Source: Bizionia sp. M204
GTDB lineage: Bacteria; Bacteroidota; Bacteroidia; Flavobacteriales; Flavobacteriaceae
Length of the DNA: 64,000 nt
Direction: 5' to 3'
Assembly (NCBI RefSeq): GCF_023205095.1
Contig: NZ_CP046242.1
Coordinates: forward strand, 609,001 to 673,000
Of this stretch, positions 19,585 to 29,154 are shown piece by piece (within the stretch, counting starts at the first letter, position 1; each line of letters opens with the position of its first letter). The notes under the pieces are model-generated. The model did no database searches. It saw only the letters and a list, made by a program, of their open reading frames with translations, and was not told the origin of the DNA. The position numbers and the translations under genes are program-made.

Positions 19585-19592
19585 TATATTTG
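19585..19592 (+). promoter_or_regulatory. -7 element of the glmM promoter
   Basis: TATATTTG fits TAnnTTTG and lies 20 nt before ATG 19613. It falls inside the 25-codon upstream extension of the frame, so that extension cannot be translated from this promoter. Confidence 0.6.
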
Positions 19593-19612
19593 TTGAAAAT
19601 AAACATAAAAAT

Positions 19613-21001
19613 ATGACACTTATAAAATCTATTTCAGGAATCAGAGGAACCATTGGTGGCGCCGTAGGCGACAATTTAACGCCAATTGACGCGGTGAAAT
19701 TTGCTTCTGCTTACGGAGTTTGGTTAAAAGGACAATATAAAAAAGAAAATTATCGGGTAGTGGTTGGTCGTGATGCGCGAATTTCAGGCGAAATGATTCA
19801 GAATTTAGTCATGAACACACTTGTCGGGTTGGGAATTCATGTTATTGATTTAGGCCTTTCTACCACGCCAACGGTTGAGGTTGCTGTACCAATGGAACAT
19901 GCTGATGGTGGCATTATTTTAACAGCCAGCCATAATCCAAAAGAATGGAATGCTTTAAAGCTTTTGAATAATAAAGGTGAATTTTTAAATGGCGAAGAAG
20001 GTGCTAAAATTCTTGCTATTGCTGAAAGTGATACCATGAGTTTTGCTGATGTAGATAGTTTGGGGAAAATAACAAAAAATGATGCTTACATCGATTTGCA
20101 TATTGACGCCGTTTTAGATTTAAAATTGGTTAACAAATCGGCCATAGAAAAAGCGAATTTTAAAGTAGTGGTAGATGGTGTAAATTCTACAGGAGGAATA
20201 GCCATTCCATTATTACTAGAACGTTTAGGTGTAGAATGTGTTAAATTGTATTGTGAGCCAACGGGTCATTTCCCTCATAATCCAGAACCTTTAAAGGAGC
20301 ATTTAACTGATTTATCTGAAGCTGTGGTTAAAGAACATGCAGATTTTGGAATTGTGGTTGATCCAGATGTGGATCGGTTAGCCTTTATAGACGAAAACGG
20401 TAATATGTTTGGGGAAGAATATACATTAGTAGCTTGTGCAGATTATGTGTTACGTGCAACACCTGGAAATACCGTTAGTAATATGAGCTCCACTCGTGCC
20501 TTGCGGGATGTTACCGAACAACATGGTGGAACCTACGAAGCCAGTGCCGTAGGTGAAGTGAATGTCGTGGCGTTAATGAAGAAAAACAATGCTGTTATTG
20601 GCGGCGAAGGAAATGGTGGAATTATATACCCAGAATCTCATTATGGGCGTGACGCCTTGGTTGGTGTAGCCTTGTTTTTAAGTTTGCTGGCAGATAAAAA
20701 AATGTCAGTCAGTGCTTTGCGTGCTAGTTATCCGAATTATTTTATGAGTAAAAAGAAAATAGCCTTAACACCAGAATTAGATGTGGATGCTATTTTAAAA
20801 GCCATGGAGGCAAAATATAGCCATGAACGTGTTACGACAATTGACGGGGTGAAAATTGATTTTGAAGATAGTTGGGTGCATTTACGTAAAAGTAATACCG
20901 AACCTATTATTCGTGTATATACGGAAGCACCATCACAGGAAGCGGCTGATGCACTCGCTGATAAAGTTATAGCAGAAATTAAGGCTGTCGCTAATAATTA
21001 G
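19613..21001 (+). CDS. glmM: phosphoglucosamine mutase
   Basis: 462 aa. It converts glucosamine-6-phosphate to glucosamine-1-phosphate for UDP-GlcNAc and cell-wall synthesis. Visible motifs are SISGIRGTIGG at the N-terminus, the phosphoserine loop LTASHNPKEWNALK (about residue 103), the metal-binding DPDVDRLAF, the sugar loop GGEGNGGIIYP and the phosphate-binding RKSNTEPIIRVY. The frame runs 25 codons further upstream, but the TATATTTG promoter box lies within that stretch and GlmM homologues begin at MTLIKSISGIRG, so ATG 19613 is chosen. Phosphomannomutase/phosphoglucomutase is the alternative activity within the same family. Confidence 0.93.
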   Translation: MTLIKSISGIRGTIGGAVGDNLTPIDAVKFASAYGVWLKGQYKKENYRVVVGRDARISGEMIQNLVMNTLVGLGIHVIDLGLSTTPTVEVAVPMEHADGGIILTASHNPKEWNALKLLNNKGEFLNGEEGAKILAIAESDTMSFADVDSLGKITKNDAYIDLHIDAVLDLKLVNKSAIEKANFKVVVDGVNSTGGIAIPLLLERLGVECVKLYCEPTGHFPHNPEPLKEHLTDLSEAVVKEHADFGIVVDPDVDRLAFIDENGNMFGEEYTLVACADYVLRATPGNTVSNMSSTRALRDVTEQHGGTYEASAVGEVNVVALMKKNNAVIGGEGNGGIIYPESHYGRDALVGVALFLSLLADKKMSVSALRASYPNYFMSKKKIALTPELDVDAILKAMEAKYSHERVTTIDGVKIDFEDSWVHLRKSNTEPIIRVYTEAPSQEAADALADKVIAEIKAVANN

Positions 21002-21009
21002 TACCTTTG
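21002..21009 (+). promoter_or_regulatory. -7 element for the class V aminotransferase gene
   Basis: TACCTTTG begins on the base after the glmM stop codon and lies 17 nt before ATG 21027. The downstream gene therefore probably has its own promoter embedded at the end of glmM. Confidence 0.6.
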
Positions 21010-21026
21010 CCATTTAATTTATACGC

Positions 21027-22541
21027 ATGATTACTACAAAAACATCTTCAGACATTCAAACGGATTTAGAAACCTATTTTGGTCAGTTTAGAAAGCACAT
21101 TATTGGTGTGGATCAAACCTTTAAATCGCCTTACGGTTCTCAAAAGATTATCTATACGGATTGGACTGCGTCTGGCCGTTTATACCAACCGATTGAAGAG
21201 CGAATCAGTCATGTTTTTGGACCTTATGTTGCCAATACACACACAGAAACCACAGTTTCAGGAACCGCTATGACGAAAGCCTACCATGAAGCCAGGCATA
21301 TTATTAAAGCCCATGTTAATGCGCATGATGATGATGTGCTAATTGTTTCAGGTAATGGCATGACAGGGGTCGTGAATAAATTTCAGCGTATTTTAGGGTT
21401 AAAAGTTCCTGAAAATTTAAAGAAACACACTGTTGTTCCGGAGGACCTGTGTCCTGTAATTTTTGTTTCGCATATGGAACATCATTCTAATCAAACGACG
21501 TGGTTGGAAACCATTGCTAAAGTGGTGGTTATTCCGCCAGCAGAAGATGGGTTGTTTAGTTTGGAGAATTTAGAAAAAGCATTGATAGCGCATCAAGCTT
21601 GTACCATTAAAATAGCCTCTGTTATTGGTGGTTCAAATGTAACCGGTATTCAAAATCCACATCATGATATTGCGCAAATGATGCATAAACATGGCGGCGT
21701 TTGTTTTGTAGATTTTGCCTGTTCAGCACCTTATGTGTCTATGGATATGCATCCCGAAGATGAAACCAAGGCTTTGGATGCCGTATTCTTTTCACCACAC
21801 AAATTTTTAGGAGGACCCGGTTCTTCAGGTGTCCTTATTTTTAATAAGAAATTGTATAAAAATATGATCCCGGATTGTCCAGGAGGCGGAACTGTTAGTT
21901 GGACAAATCCTTGGGGAGAACATAAATATATTGATAATATTGAAGATCGTGAGGATGGTGGAACACCCGGTTTTTTACAAGCCATAAAAACAGCCCTTGC
22001 TATTAAATTAAAAGAGCAAATGGGTGTTGACAATATGCTAGAACGCGAGCATGAGATTCTAAAAGTTGTTTTTAAGGAATTAGGAGCGCTTCCAAATTTA
22101 CACATTCTTGCGGGTCAGCATGAAGATCGTTTGGGTGTAATTTCTTTTTATATCGATAACTTACATTTCAATTTAGGTGTGAAATTATTGAATGATAAAT
22201 TTGGTGTGCAAACACGAGGTGGCTGCAGTTGTGCGGGGACGTACGGACACTTTTTACTGCATGTAGATCAAAAAACATCTCATGAATTGACACAGGAAAT
22301 ATCATTAGGTGAATTAACGCGTAAACCAGGTTGGATACGTATGTCTATTCATCCTACAACTACCAATGCCGAAGTGCAGTTTGTATGCGATAGCATTAAA
22401 GCACTAGCCAAAAACCATGTAGCTTGGGCTGTTGATTATGAGTATAATAAAAGGAATAACGAGTTTGTCCATAAGTCGTTATTAGATTCTGAAACCGATG
22501 ACATAGATACCATGGTTTCTAGTTGGTTCCAATTATCTTAA
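21027..22541 (+). CDS. class V aminotransferase-fold PLP-dependent enzyme
   Basis: 504 aa, cytoplasmic. The fold matches cysteine-desulfurase/selenocysteine-lyase-like enzymes: substrate/PLP loop VSGNGMTGVVN, VSHMEHHSN, the Asp of VCFVDFACSAPY and the PLP-binding Lys in FFSPHKFLGGPGSSG. A C-terminal segment GVQTRGGCSCAGTYGH carries Cys residues near the place of the catalytic loop of desulfurases. Its specific reaction is uncertain; isc/suf genes are absent nearby, so a role in Fe-S assembly should not be assumed. It ends 6 bp from the convergent acyltransferase gene. Confidence 0.85.
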   Translation: MITTKTSSDIQTDLETYFGQFRKHIIGVDQTFKSPYGSQKIIYTDWTASGRLYQPIEERISHVFGPYVANTHTETTVSGTAMTKAYHEARHIIKAHVNAHDDDVLIVSGNGMTGVVNKFQRILGLKVPENLKKHTVVPEDLCPVIFVSHMEHHSNQTTWLETIAKVVVIPPAEDGLFSLENLEKALIAHQACTIKIASVIGGSNVTGIQNPHHDIAQMMHKHGGVCFVDFACSAPYVSMDMHPEDETKALDAVFFSPHKFLGGPGSSGVLIFNKKLYKNMIPDCPGGGTVSWTNPWGEHKYIDNIEDREDGGTPGFLQAIKTALAIKLKEQMGVDNMLEREHEILKVVFKELGALPNLHILAGQHEDRLGVISFYIDNLHFNLGVKLLNDKFGVQTRGGCSCAGTYGHFLLHVDQKTSHELTQEISLGELTRKPGWIRMSIHPTTTNAEVQFVCDSIKALAKNHVAWAVDYEYNKRNNEFVHKSLLDSETDDIDTMVSSWFQLS

Positions 22542-22547
22542 CAGGAC

Positions 22548-23441
22548 TTAAGACTTGTATTCTGCAGGAACTTTATCACGATGTTTCCAACGTTTATGTG
22601 TCCATAAATAATATTCTGGGGCTTCGTTAATTTGGGCTTCAACTAAATCCAAGAACCTATCGGTGATTTCGTAATTTGGATAATCATTTGGATGATACGC
22701 CAGGGATTTAAACGAGGTTTCATAATATCCACGTTTTAATTTCTTAACACCAAAGAATACCACAGACATATCGAGCTTTTTCGCTAACATTTCGGCTCCT
22801 GTATGGACCGGAACCGTAATACCCATAAATTCATTCCAATGGAATGCTTTTTCTGCTTTAGGTGATTGATCTGAAACAAAACCACAAATGGTTATTTTCC
22901 CTTCGCGTTTAGATTGCATTAAAACAGGAATACTTTCCTTGGTGGTAATCAAGTGGCTGTTATACTTTGCACGAATACGTTTTACAAGTCTATCAAAATA
23001 TTTATTGGCCAGGCGTTTGTAAATCGCGTAACCTTTGTTACTCATATAGGTTTGAAGGATAAAAATCCATTCCCAACTCCCATAATGCGCACACATAAGT
23101 GCAATACTTCTATTTTCGCTTTCCAGTTTTTGAATGAGTTCTACATTGGAAAAGGTAAAACGTTTTTTCATTTGGGCTTCAGAAATGGTCATAGATTTAA
23201 TAGACTCCATAACCATATCACACAAATGGTGGTAGAATTTTTTCCGAATACGGTTTAATTCAGCATCTGATTTATGGGGAAATGCCAGTTTCAAGTTTTC
23301 TTTAACCACTTTTTTTCGGTAGCCAATAATGTGGTAGATTACAACAAATAAACCATCGGAAACCGCGTATAATAATCGGAAGGGTAAGATGGAAACCAAC
23401 CATAAAATGGGATAAATGAGAATATAAGCAAGAAGTTGCAT
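22548..23441 (-). CDS. lysophospholipid/lipid A acyltransferase family protein (LpxL/HtrB-like)
   Basis: 297 aa. An N-terminal membrane helix (about residues 4-22) precedes the LPLAT domain. The catalytic H-x4-E motif is visible as AHYGSWEW, with SDQSPKAEKAFHWNEFMG and AEMLAKKLDMSVVFFGVK as further conserved blocks. The family adds the secondary acyl chain to lipid A, or acylates lysolipids including ornithine lipids, at the inner membrane. It is convergent with the aminotransferase gene and has a TATCTTTG box 25 nt upstream. Confidence 0.88.
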   Translation of the reverse strand: MQLLAYILIYPILWLVSILPFRLLYAVSDGLFVVIYHIIGYRKKVVKENLKLAFPHKSDAELNRIRKKFYHHLCDMVMESIKSMTISEAQMKKRFTFSNVELIQKLESENRSIALMCAHYGSWEWIFILQTYMSNKGYAIYKRLANKYFDRLVKRIRAKYNSHLITTKESIPVLMQSKREGKITICGFVSDQSPKAEKAFHWNEFMGITVPVHTGAEMLAKKLDMSVVFFGVKKLKRGYYETSFKSLAYHPNDYPNYEITDRFLDLVEAQINEAPEYYLWTHKRWKHRDKVPAEYKS

Positions 23442-23465
23442 GAAATAATTTTAGATTTGCAATTA

Positions 23466-23473
23466 CAAAGATA
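23466..23473 (-). promoter_or_regulatory. -7 element of the acyltransferase promoter
   Basis: TATCTTTG on the minus strand lies 25 nt before ATG 23441. The divergent rhomboid gene begins 31 bp further on, so the two promoters share a 62-bp region. Confidence 0.5.
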
Positions 23474-23503
23474 TGTTATATTCTTTTTAAACGTTTAAAA
23501 TTT

Positions 23504-24154
23504 ATGGGTGATTTAAGTATAGTAACCATGGTAATTATTGCTGCCAACGCGTTAATATCATTTAAAGGGTTTAGTGATTATTCCTTTTTTGAACAATACA
23601 AATTTAATGTAGGCGCTATTATCAGAGGTGAAAAAATACGCATGTTAACATCTGGCTTTTTACATGTGGACACGGCGCATTTATTTTTTAATATGTTTTC
23701 CTTATACTTTTTTGCCGATGTGGTAATTGCTTATTTAGGAAGCTTTCAATTTTTAATTGTTTATTTAGGGAGCTTGTTGTTAGGGAATTTACTGTCCTTA
23801 TATTTTCATAAAAATGAATACCATTACTCTGCTGTAGGTGCTAGTGGCGCTGTTATGGGGATTATTTATTCAGCTATACTTCTACAACCAGGTATGAGTT
23901 TATATCTATTTTTTATACCTATTCCTATTCCGGCTTATATTTTTGGTATTGGCTATTTATTGTATTCCATTTATGGGATGAAAAACAGAGTGGGTAATAT
24001 TGGTCATGATGCACATTTTGGAGGTGCTATTGGTGGTTATGTAATTACCTTAATTTTGGCGACTTGGTTATTTGAAAAGAATTTACTGATGATTGGCTTA
24101 TTAGCATTGCCTATTATTTTGTTGTTTGTTTTAAAGAAATTAGGAAAAATATAA
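23504..24154 (+). CDS. rhomboid-family intramembrane serine protease
   Basis: 216 aa with six hydrophobic segments. The catalytic Ser lies in GASGAVMG (about residue 115) and the His in HDAHFGGAIGGY (about residue 169), the GxSG and H dyad of rhomboids; FLHVDTAHLFFNMFSLYFF is the conserved HxxxN helix. It cleaves transmembrane substrates within the inner membrane; targets are unknown. Transcribed alone, divergent from the acyltransferase and ended by a hairpin at 24164. Confidence 0.92.
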   Translation: MGDLSIVTMVIIAANALISFKGFSDYSFFEQYKFNVGAIIRGEKIRMLTSGFLHVDTAHLFFNMFSLYFFADVVIAYLGSFQFLIVYLGSLLLGNLLSLYFHKNEYHYSAVGASGAVMGIIYSAILLQPGMSLYLFFIPIPIPAYIFGIGYLLYSIYGMKNRVGNIGHDAHFGGAIGGYVITLILATWLFEKNLLMIGLLALPIILLFVLKKLGKI

Positions 24155-24163
24155 GCATAAAAA

Positions 24164-24183
24164 AACCTTTCAAAACTGAAAGG
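24164..24183. terminator. terminator between the rhomboid and TlpA-like genes
   Basis: Arms acctttc / gaaaggc with loop aaaact, preceded by an A-run and therefore strongest on the minus strand. It lies between two convergent genes and may serve both. Confidence 0.65.
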
Positions 24184-24210
24184 CTTTAGTATCTATTTAT
24201 AAAGAAATTC

Positions 24211-25338
24211 TTAATCTAAAAGCTCGGCCATTTTAGCTTCTAAAGCGGAGCCTCTTAAATTTTTAGCAATTATCTTTCCATCAGCATCTAAAATATAGGT
24301 AGCTGGAATAGATTGAATATTATATTGTTTAGCGACAGGATCGTTAAAATATTGCAAGTTGGAAACTTGGTGCCATGTTAAACCATCCTTTTCAATAGCT
24401 GCTAACCATTCACCTTTAGCATCTTTTTGTCTTGGCGTACCATCTAAAGACACACCTATAATTTCAAGACCTTTTTCGTGATACTTTTCGTAAACCTTAA
24501 CGACATTAGGGTTTTCTCTTCTACAAGGCGCACACCAAGCGGCCCAGAAATCAATGATAGTTACTTTTCCTCTAATGTCCTTTAAAGCAATCATTTCGCC
24601 ATCTGGATCAGGGGCTGTAAATTCAGGCGCCATGCTTCCGATAGCTGTAGCCATAGCACTTGATAGCATTTCATTAATACTTTTACCAATGCGGCTGTTT
24701 TTAACAGATTCGGTAAAATTATCATACAATGGTTTAGCTTCCGCAGGCTCTATATTTTTAGTCATTAGCATGTTTTCTAAAATAGCAGCACTTGTTACGA
24801 CATCATTATTTTTTTTAATTAGATCTCTGTTTTCTTGATTTGCCGCATCAACTAACATTTTAAATTTTTCTTGTATGGCTGTCATTTTTAAAGAATCACC
24901 TGCTTTTTGTGCTGCCATGAACTCTTGCCCCATAGATTGATTTTTAGCTCTAATGGGATTTGATATATTTTTAAACTGATTAAAAATATCATTTTCATGA
25001 CTTCCTGAAACTACAGATGACTGCAAGCTATCTTTGTAAAATTCAATGGTCATATCTTTATTTTCCAATATAAGGGGCATGCCGCTTGGGGTTCCATCAA
25101 TAGTTAAAATAAAAATATCGGGCGCGTCCACTGAACCGGAAAAGGTAACTTTACCATCTTTTACAACCGAAGAATCTGAAATCGTGATGTTTTTTGGGTC
25201 CGCATTTCGAAGAATTATTGTTTTTCCGTCCATTGATTTGTCAATAGAACCAGTAAGTACATAACCTGCTTTCGTTTCTTCATTCTTACAAGAAGCTACA
25301 AGAATAATGAATGACAGTAGTATGAATTTTTTAATCAT
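24211..25338 (-). CDS. TlpA-like thiol-disulfide oxidoreductase lipoprotein
   Basis: 375 aa. A lipoprotein signal MIKKFILLSFIILVASC is followed by an N-terminal DUF4369-like beta domain (about residues 20-120), a helical linker, and a C-terminal thioredoxin fold with active site AAWCAPCRREN (CxxC). Such proteins reduce disulfides in the periplasm, for example for cytochrome maturation or redox quality control. The codon upstream that keeps the frame open is TTG; ATG 25338 is preferred because the signal is complete from there and a TATATTTGC box lies 22 nt upstream. Confidence 0.92.
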   Translation of the reverse strand: MIKKFILLSFIILVASCKNEETKAGYVLTGSIDKSMDGKTIILRNADPKNITISDSSVVKDGKVTFSGSVDAPDIFILTIDGTPSGMPLILENKDMTIEFYKDSLQSSVVSGSHENDIFNQFKNISNPIRAKNQSMGQEFMAAQKAGDSLKMTAIQEKFKMLVDAANQENRDLIKKNNDVVTSAAILENMLMTKNIEPAEAKPLYDNFTESVKNSRIGKSINEMLSSAMATAIGSMAPEFTAPDPDGEMIALKDIRGKVTIIDFWAAWCAPCRRENPNVVKVYEKYHEKGLEIIGVSLDGTPRQKDAKGEWLAAIEKDGLTWHQVSNLQYFNDPVAKQYNIQSIPATYILDADGKIIAKNLRGSALEAKMAELLD

Positions 25339-25359
25339 TTTCAATATTTTTTAGTTTGT

Positions 25360-25368
25360 GCAAATATA
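25360..25368 (-). promoter_or_regulatory. -7 element of the TlpA-like gene
   Basis: TATATTTGC on the minus strand fits TAnnTTTG and gives a leader of about 15-18 nt before ATG 25338. Confidence 0.6.
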
Positions 25369-25438
25369 GTGGATTGTTAAAAAATATTTGTTAAGAATTC
25401 ACTAATATCTATATACGTGTTTTCTGTGGTGATTTTAG

Positions 25439-25446
25439 TACTTTTG
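25439..25446 (+). promoter_or_regulatory. -7 element of mnmE, nearly abutting the start codon
   Basis: TACTTTTG ends only 4 nt before ATG 25451. In Bacteroidota transcription starts a few bases past this box, so the mRNA would begin at or next to the ATG. Confidence 0.5.
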
Positions 25447-25450
25447 TAGC

Positions 25451-26842
25451 ATGAATCAAAACGATACAATTGTTGCGCTTGCTACGCCTTCGGGAGCTGG
25501 TGCTATTGCGGTTATTAGGCTTTCGGGTGCCCATGCTATTGCCATTGCCGATAGCTGTTTTCAATCGGTTTCGAAATCGAAAACACTGTCTCATCAGAAA
25601 ACCCACACCATTCATTTAGGCCATATTGTTGATGATAACCGGGACATTGATGAGGTTTTAGTATCTGTTTTTAAAAACCCCAATTCCTATACAGGTGAAA
25701 ATGTGGTAGAAATATCCTGCCATGGCTCTAATTACATCCAGCAACAAATTATCCAGTTATTTTTACGAAAAGGTTGCAGAATGGCGGATGCTGGCGAGTT
25801 TACTTTGCGTGCGTTTTTAAACGGGAAACTAGACTTAAGTCAGGCGGAAGCGGTAGCCGATTTAATTTCGAGTGATAATGAAGCATCTCACCAAATTGCC
25901 ATGCAGCAAATGCGTGGTGGTTTTTCAAGTGAAATTGCCAAGCTACGTGAAGAGCTTTTAAACTTTGCCTCGTTAATAGAATTGGAACTGGATTTTGCGG
26001 AAGAAGATGTGGAATTTGCCGATAGAACCCAATTTAAGGAACTGATAGCGCGTATTACCTTTGTATTGAAACGCTTAATAGATTCGTTTGCGGTTGGAAA
26101 CGTGATTAAAAACGGGATTCCCGTTGCTATTGTTGGCGAACCCAATGTTGGAAAATCTACCCTGCTAAATGCTTTATTAAATGAAGAACGTGCTATTGTT
26201 AGTGAAATAGCTGGAACCACGCGGGATACTATTGAAGACGAAATAAGTATTGGCGGTATGGGTTTTCGCTTTATTGATACCGCAGGAATTCGTGATACCA
26301 AAGATGTTGTAGAAAGCATTGGAATTAAAAAAACCTTTGAAAAAATAGAACAAGCACAAGTGGTTATTTACTTATTTGATGCTGGAGAATTTAAGCATCA
26401 AGGTGATAAACTTCAAGTGGAGTTGGAGAAAATTAAAAATAAGTATCCATTAAAGCCATTGCTTGTTATTGCCAATAAGATTGATAAGATTGACGATATG
26501 GATTTGGCGGAACTCCAACAGGCCATTCCAAACGTACAGCTGTTATCTGCAAAAAGTGGCTTTGGTGTGGAACAGCTAACCAATGCCTTATTGAATTTGG
26601 TGAATACAGGTGCCTTACGGAATAATGAAACTATTATTACCAATACGAGACATTATGATGCCTTACTAAAAGCGTTTGAAGAAATTCAGAAAGTTAAATA
26701 CGGTTTGGATTCCGGATTGTCTGGCGATTTAATGGCTATTGATATTCGGGAAGCTTTATACCACTTTGGACTGATTACCGGAAGTGTGACTAATGATGAA
26801 TTGTTAGGTAATATTTTTGCTAATTTCTGTATCGGGAAATAG
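25451..26842 (+). CDS. mnmE: tRNA uridine-5-carboxymethylaminomethyl(34) synthesis GTPase MnmE
   Basis: 463 aa, normal length. MnmE with MnmG modifies the wobble uridine of several tRNAs. The N-terminal tetrahydrofolate-binding domain starts with DTIVALATPSGAGAIAVIRLSG; the central helical domain holds a G domain with P-loop GEPNVGKST (about 226), switch motif GTTRDT, DTAG, NKID; and the C-terminus ends with FCIGK, the invariant Cys motif. Cytoplasmic. Transcribed alone; its promoter lies unusually close to the start codon. Confidence 0.98.
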   Translation: MNQNDTIVALATPSGAGAIAVIRLSGAHAIAIADSCFQSVSKSKTLSHQKTHTIHLGHIVDDNRDIDEVLVSVFKNPNSYTGENVVEISCHGSNYIQQQIIQLFLRKGCRMADAGEFTLRAFLNGKLDLSQAEAVADLISSDNEASHQIAMQQMRGGFSSEIAKLREELLNFASLIELELDFAEEDVEFADRTQFKELIARITFVLKRLIDSFAVGNVIKNGIPVAIVGEPNVGKSTLLNALLNEERAIVSEIAGTTRDTIEDEISIGGMGFRFIDTAGIRDTKDVVESIGIKKTFEKIEQAQVVIYLFDAGEFKHQGDKLQVELEKIKNKYPLKPLLVIANKIDKIDDMDLAELQQAIPNVQLLSAKSGFGVEQLTNALLNLVNTGALRNNETIITNTRHYDALLKAFEEIQKVKYGLDSGLSGDLMAIDIREALYHFGLITGSVTNDELLGNIFANFCIGK

Positions 26843-26952
26843 CGTATTTAATTCCAAATTCCAAATGTCAGGTGATATTAGTTGCTTTAAAAGCATGAGC
26901 ACTATTGGTTATTTCTTATTAAACGGATCATAAGGTTTTAGTTTATAAATGG

Positions 26953-26960
26953 TATTTTTG
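26953..26960 (+). promoter_or_regulatory. candidate -7 element for the 129-aa gene
   Basis: TATTTTTG fits TAnnTTTG and lies 34 nt before ATG 26995. No clear -33 TTG is present. Confidence 0.4.
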
Positions 26961-26994
26961 AATCCTAACAATTATTACCTAACAATTTTAGCTT

Positions 26995-27384
26995 ATGGCG
27001 TATCAAGATGTGTTTATTCTTTTTTGGAATCAAGTAACCGAAAGTATTCAAGAAGAACGCTTTGCTAAATTAACCATGGCAAAAACCGTTGGTAAACCAA
27101 ATTTGAAAAACATTTTTGTCAGACCCATTTACGCCAAGGATGACTTTAAGGTGTTGGTGAAATTGCGCTATGCTTCCAAAGAAACGGAAGATGTTGAAAA
27201 AACATATTCTATAGAAGAAGCGTTTGAGATTGTAAAACAGCATCTAAAAGCGTCCTTTTTAACCGTGCTTTTGTTTACCACCACGAAAGATGTCACTTTT
27301 AAAATTAATAAGAAAGGTGCTGGCAGTATTACCGAAAACGCACCTACGTTTCGGGATATAACCCAAGCTAAAACGGATGCTTAA
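26995..27384 (+). CDS. conserved hypothetical protein (129 aa)
   Basis: A small cytoplasmic protein with no signal or membrane segment, beginning MAYQDVFILFWNQVTESIQEERFAKL. It alternates helix-like and strand-like segments (FKVLVKLRYASKETEDVEKTYSIEEAFEIVKQHL, then SFLTVLLFTTTKDVTFKINKKG), suggesting a compact alpha/beta domain. I recognise it only as a type conserved in Flavobacteriaceae. It is preceded by a Bacteroidetes -7 box and is convergent with the potassium channel gene. Confidence 0.75.
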   Translation: MAYQDVFILFWNQVTESIQEERFAKLTMAKTVGKPNLKNIFVRPIYAKDDFKVLVKLRYASKETEDVEKTYSIEEAFEIVKQHLKASFLTVLLFTTTKDVTFKINKKGAGSITENAPTFRDITQAKTDA

Positions 27385-27447
27385 ATTACATAATAATAGC
27401 TATAAATTAATTGGTCTTTGAAATGGTAAAGGACTTTAAAAACCTTA

Positions 27448-29154
27448 TTAAGCACGGTTAACATATATTTTATTGAATTTCTGTTTCATGTCTATATTAC
27501 CAAGCATGACTATTTCCGCACCATGTGGCAGTATTGTTTTTGCAGATAATAAGGTTACCACTTCATCGTTTTCTTTTATGGCAATAACAGATAGTCCCGT
27601 TTTAGCGCCTATGCCGGATTCAGCAAGGGTTTTACCTTCTAATGACTTTGGAATGGCAATAATAAATAGGGTGAAACCTTCACCCAAAACGGTTAATTCT
27701 TGACCTTTAGAAATAGATAAAACCGCTTCTGATCCCAATGTTGAGTAACTCAATACAAAATCGGCGCCTGCTTTTTGCATAATATCAATATTCCGCGCTT
27801 CTGAGATACGGCTCACGATTCGGACGTCCATATTTAATTGACGACAATAGGAGGCTAAATAAATATTCATAGTATCGTCATGGGTGGTGAGTAATACCGA
27901 AGGTGCTTTTAAAACGCCGGCTTTTTTTAATAGTTGATAATCTGCAGCATCACCAATAAATACCTCATTGCAAAATGGACTTACTTTTTTGCATATTTCT
28001 GGATCCTTATCAATTACATTTACTAAAACACCATTTTTATGTAATGATTGTGCGGCTGCCAACCCAACCTTGCCTGCTCCAATGAGTAGTACAGGATTGG
28101 GATTTACATTATAATCTAAAAACAGCTCGTCAATTTTATTAAGTTGTTCTTTGTTACCAATAATTACAAGCACGCTTTCGTGTGTTAATATTTCATCTCC
28201 TTTTATAGGTTGCAATCTCCCGCGTTCCCAAATGCCTACAATGCTTACACCGAATTTTTGTCTTAAGCCTATCTCGCCAATAATTTTAGAAACTAAAGGT
28301 GTATTGTGGATGGGCAATTCAGCAATTAACAGATCTTCATATTGTCCGATGGCATGAGATTCCGCATGCTGGGTGTTAACCCTATTGGCTAATTGTTCGC
28401 CTAGCCATTTTTTTACGGGTAGTACATGGTCCGCGCCACTTAGTTGTTGTACATCCACAGAATCTATATCCGTAGCTATAGCCACAATAGGTATATTAGG
28501 CGCCAAGTCTCTAATAGTCAGTATTATTTTGGTGTTTAAAATATCATTTCTATTGACTAATATCATTTTCGCGTCCTTAATGTTGGCATCCATAAAGGTT
28601 TTCTCGTCATCCAATGCTCCAAATAGCACGGCAACACGATCGTCATGATTTTTTATGGCTTTTTCTAGATTGCTTTCAATTACAAAATAAGGAATGGTAT
28701 CCTGCTTAAGGCGCTCGATGAGGTCTCTAGCAATAATGTCATAAGAACATATTAAGATATGATCCTTTGTTCCAGTAGGTACTTGACGCAAAACTTTATT
28801 ATTCTTTTTGGACTCTAACAGCGGAATATAGAAGTGTCTAATAAATGCGAATGGTAACACAATCATTAACATGAAAATACCAGAAAGCAAAACAACAATA
28901 CTAAAAAGACGACCAAGGTCGGAGGCAAAGGTAATGTCTCCAAATCCAAGCGTGCTCATAACCGTAAGTGTCCAATAAAAACCGGTTATCCAGGAATGAT
29001 CTTGGCCTTCAAAAGCCATGATAAAATGGAAGAGGAGTGAATAAGCTATAATGACAATTGCTAAAAGCACTAGATATTTAAAAAGAACCTTGGAGTTATT
29101 TTTAAAATCCCTGTCGTTCATATAAAAGGCTAACTGACTGCCGATAAATTTCAT
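27448..29154 (-). CDS. potassium channel with tandem TrkA-type RCK domains
   Basis: 568 aa. Two membrane helices (about residues 25-47 and 82-104) flank a pore loop with selectivity filter TLGFGD (68-73), a two-TM ion-channel unit. Then come a TrkA-N NAD-binding domain (HILICSYDIIARDLIERL, about 131-250), a TrkA-C domain (about 265-340), a second TrkA-N domain (VLLIGAGKVGLAAAQSL, about 354-470) and a second TrkA-C domain to the end. This is the MthK/KtrA-like ligand-gated channel design with two RCK modules in one chain. It controls K+ flux across the inner membrane. Convergent with the 129-aa gene. Confidence 0.9.
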   Translation of the reverse strand: MKFIGSQLAFYMNDRDFKNNSKVLFKYLVLLAIVIIAYSLLFHFIMAFEGQDHSWITGFYWTLTVMSTLGFGDITFASDLGRLFSIVVLLSGIFMLMIVLPFAFIRHFYIPLLESKKNNKVLRQVPTGTKDHILICSYDIIARDLIERLKQDTIPYFVIESNLEKAIKNHDDRVAVLFGALDDEKTFMDANIKDAKMILVNRNDILNTKIILTIRDLAPNIPIVAIATDIDSVDVQQLSGADHVLPVKKWLGEQLANRVNTQHAESHAIGQYEDLLIAELPIHNTPLVSKIIGEIGLRQKFGVSIVGIWERGRLQPIKGDEILTHESVLVIIGNKEQLNKIDELFLDYNVNPNPVLLIGAGKVGLAAAQSLHKNGVLVNVIDKDPEICKKVSPFCNEVFIGDAADYQLLKKAGVLKAPSVLLTTHDDTMNIYLASYCRQLNMDVRIVSRISEARNIDIMQKAGADFVLSYSTLGSEAVLSISKGQELTVLGEGFTLFIIAIPKSLEGKTLAESGIGAKTGLSVIAIKENDEVVTLLSAKTILPHGAEIVMLGNIDMKQKFNKIYVNRA

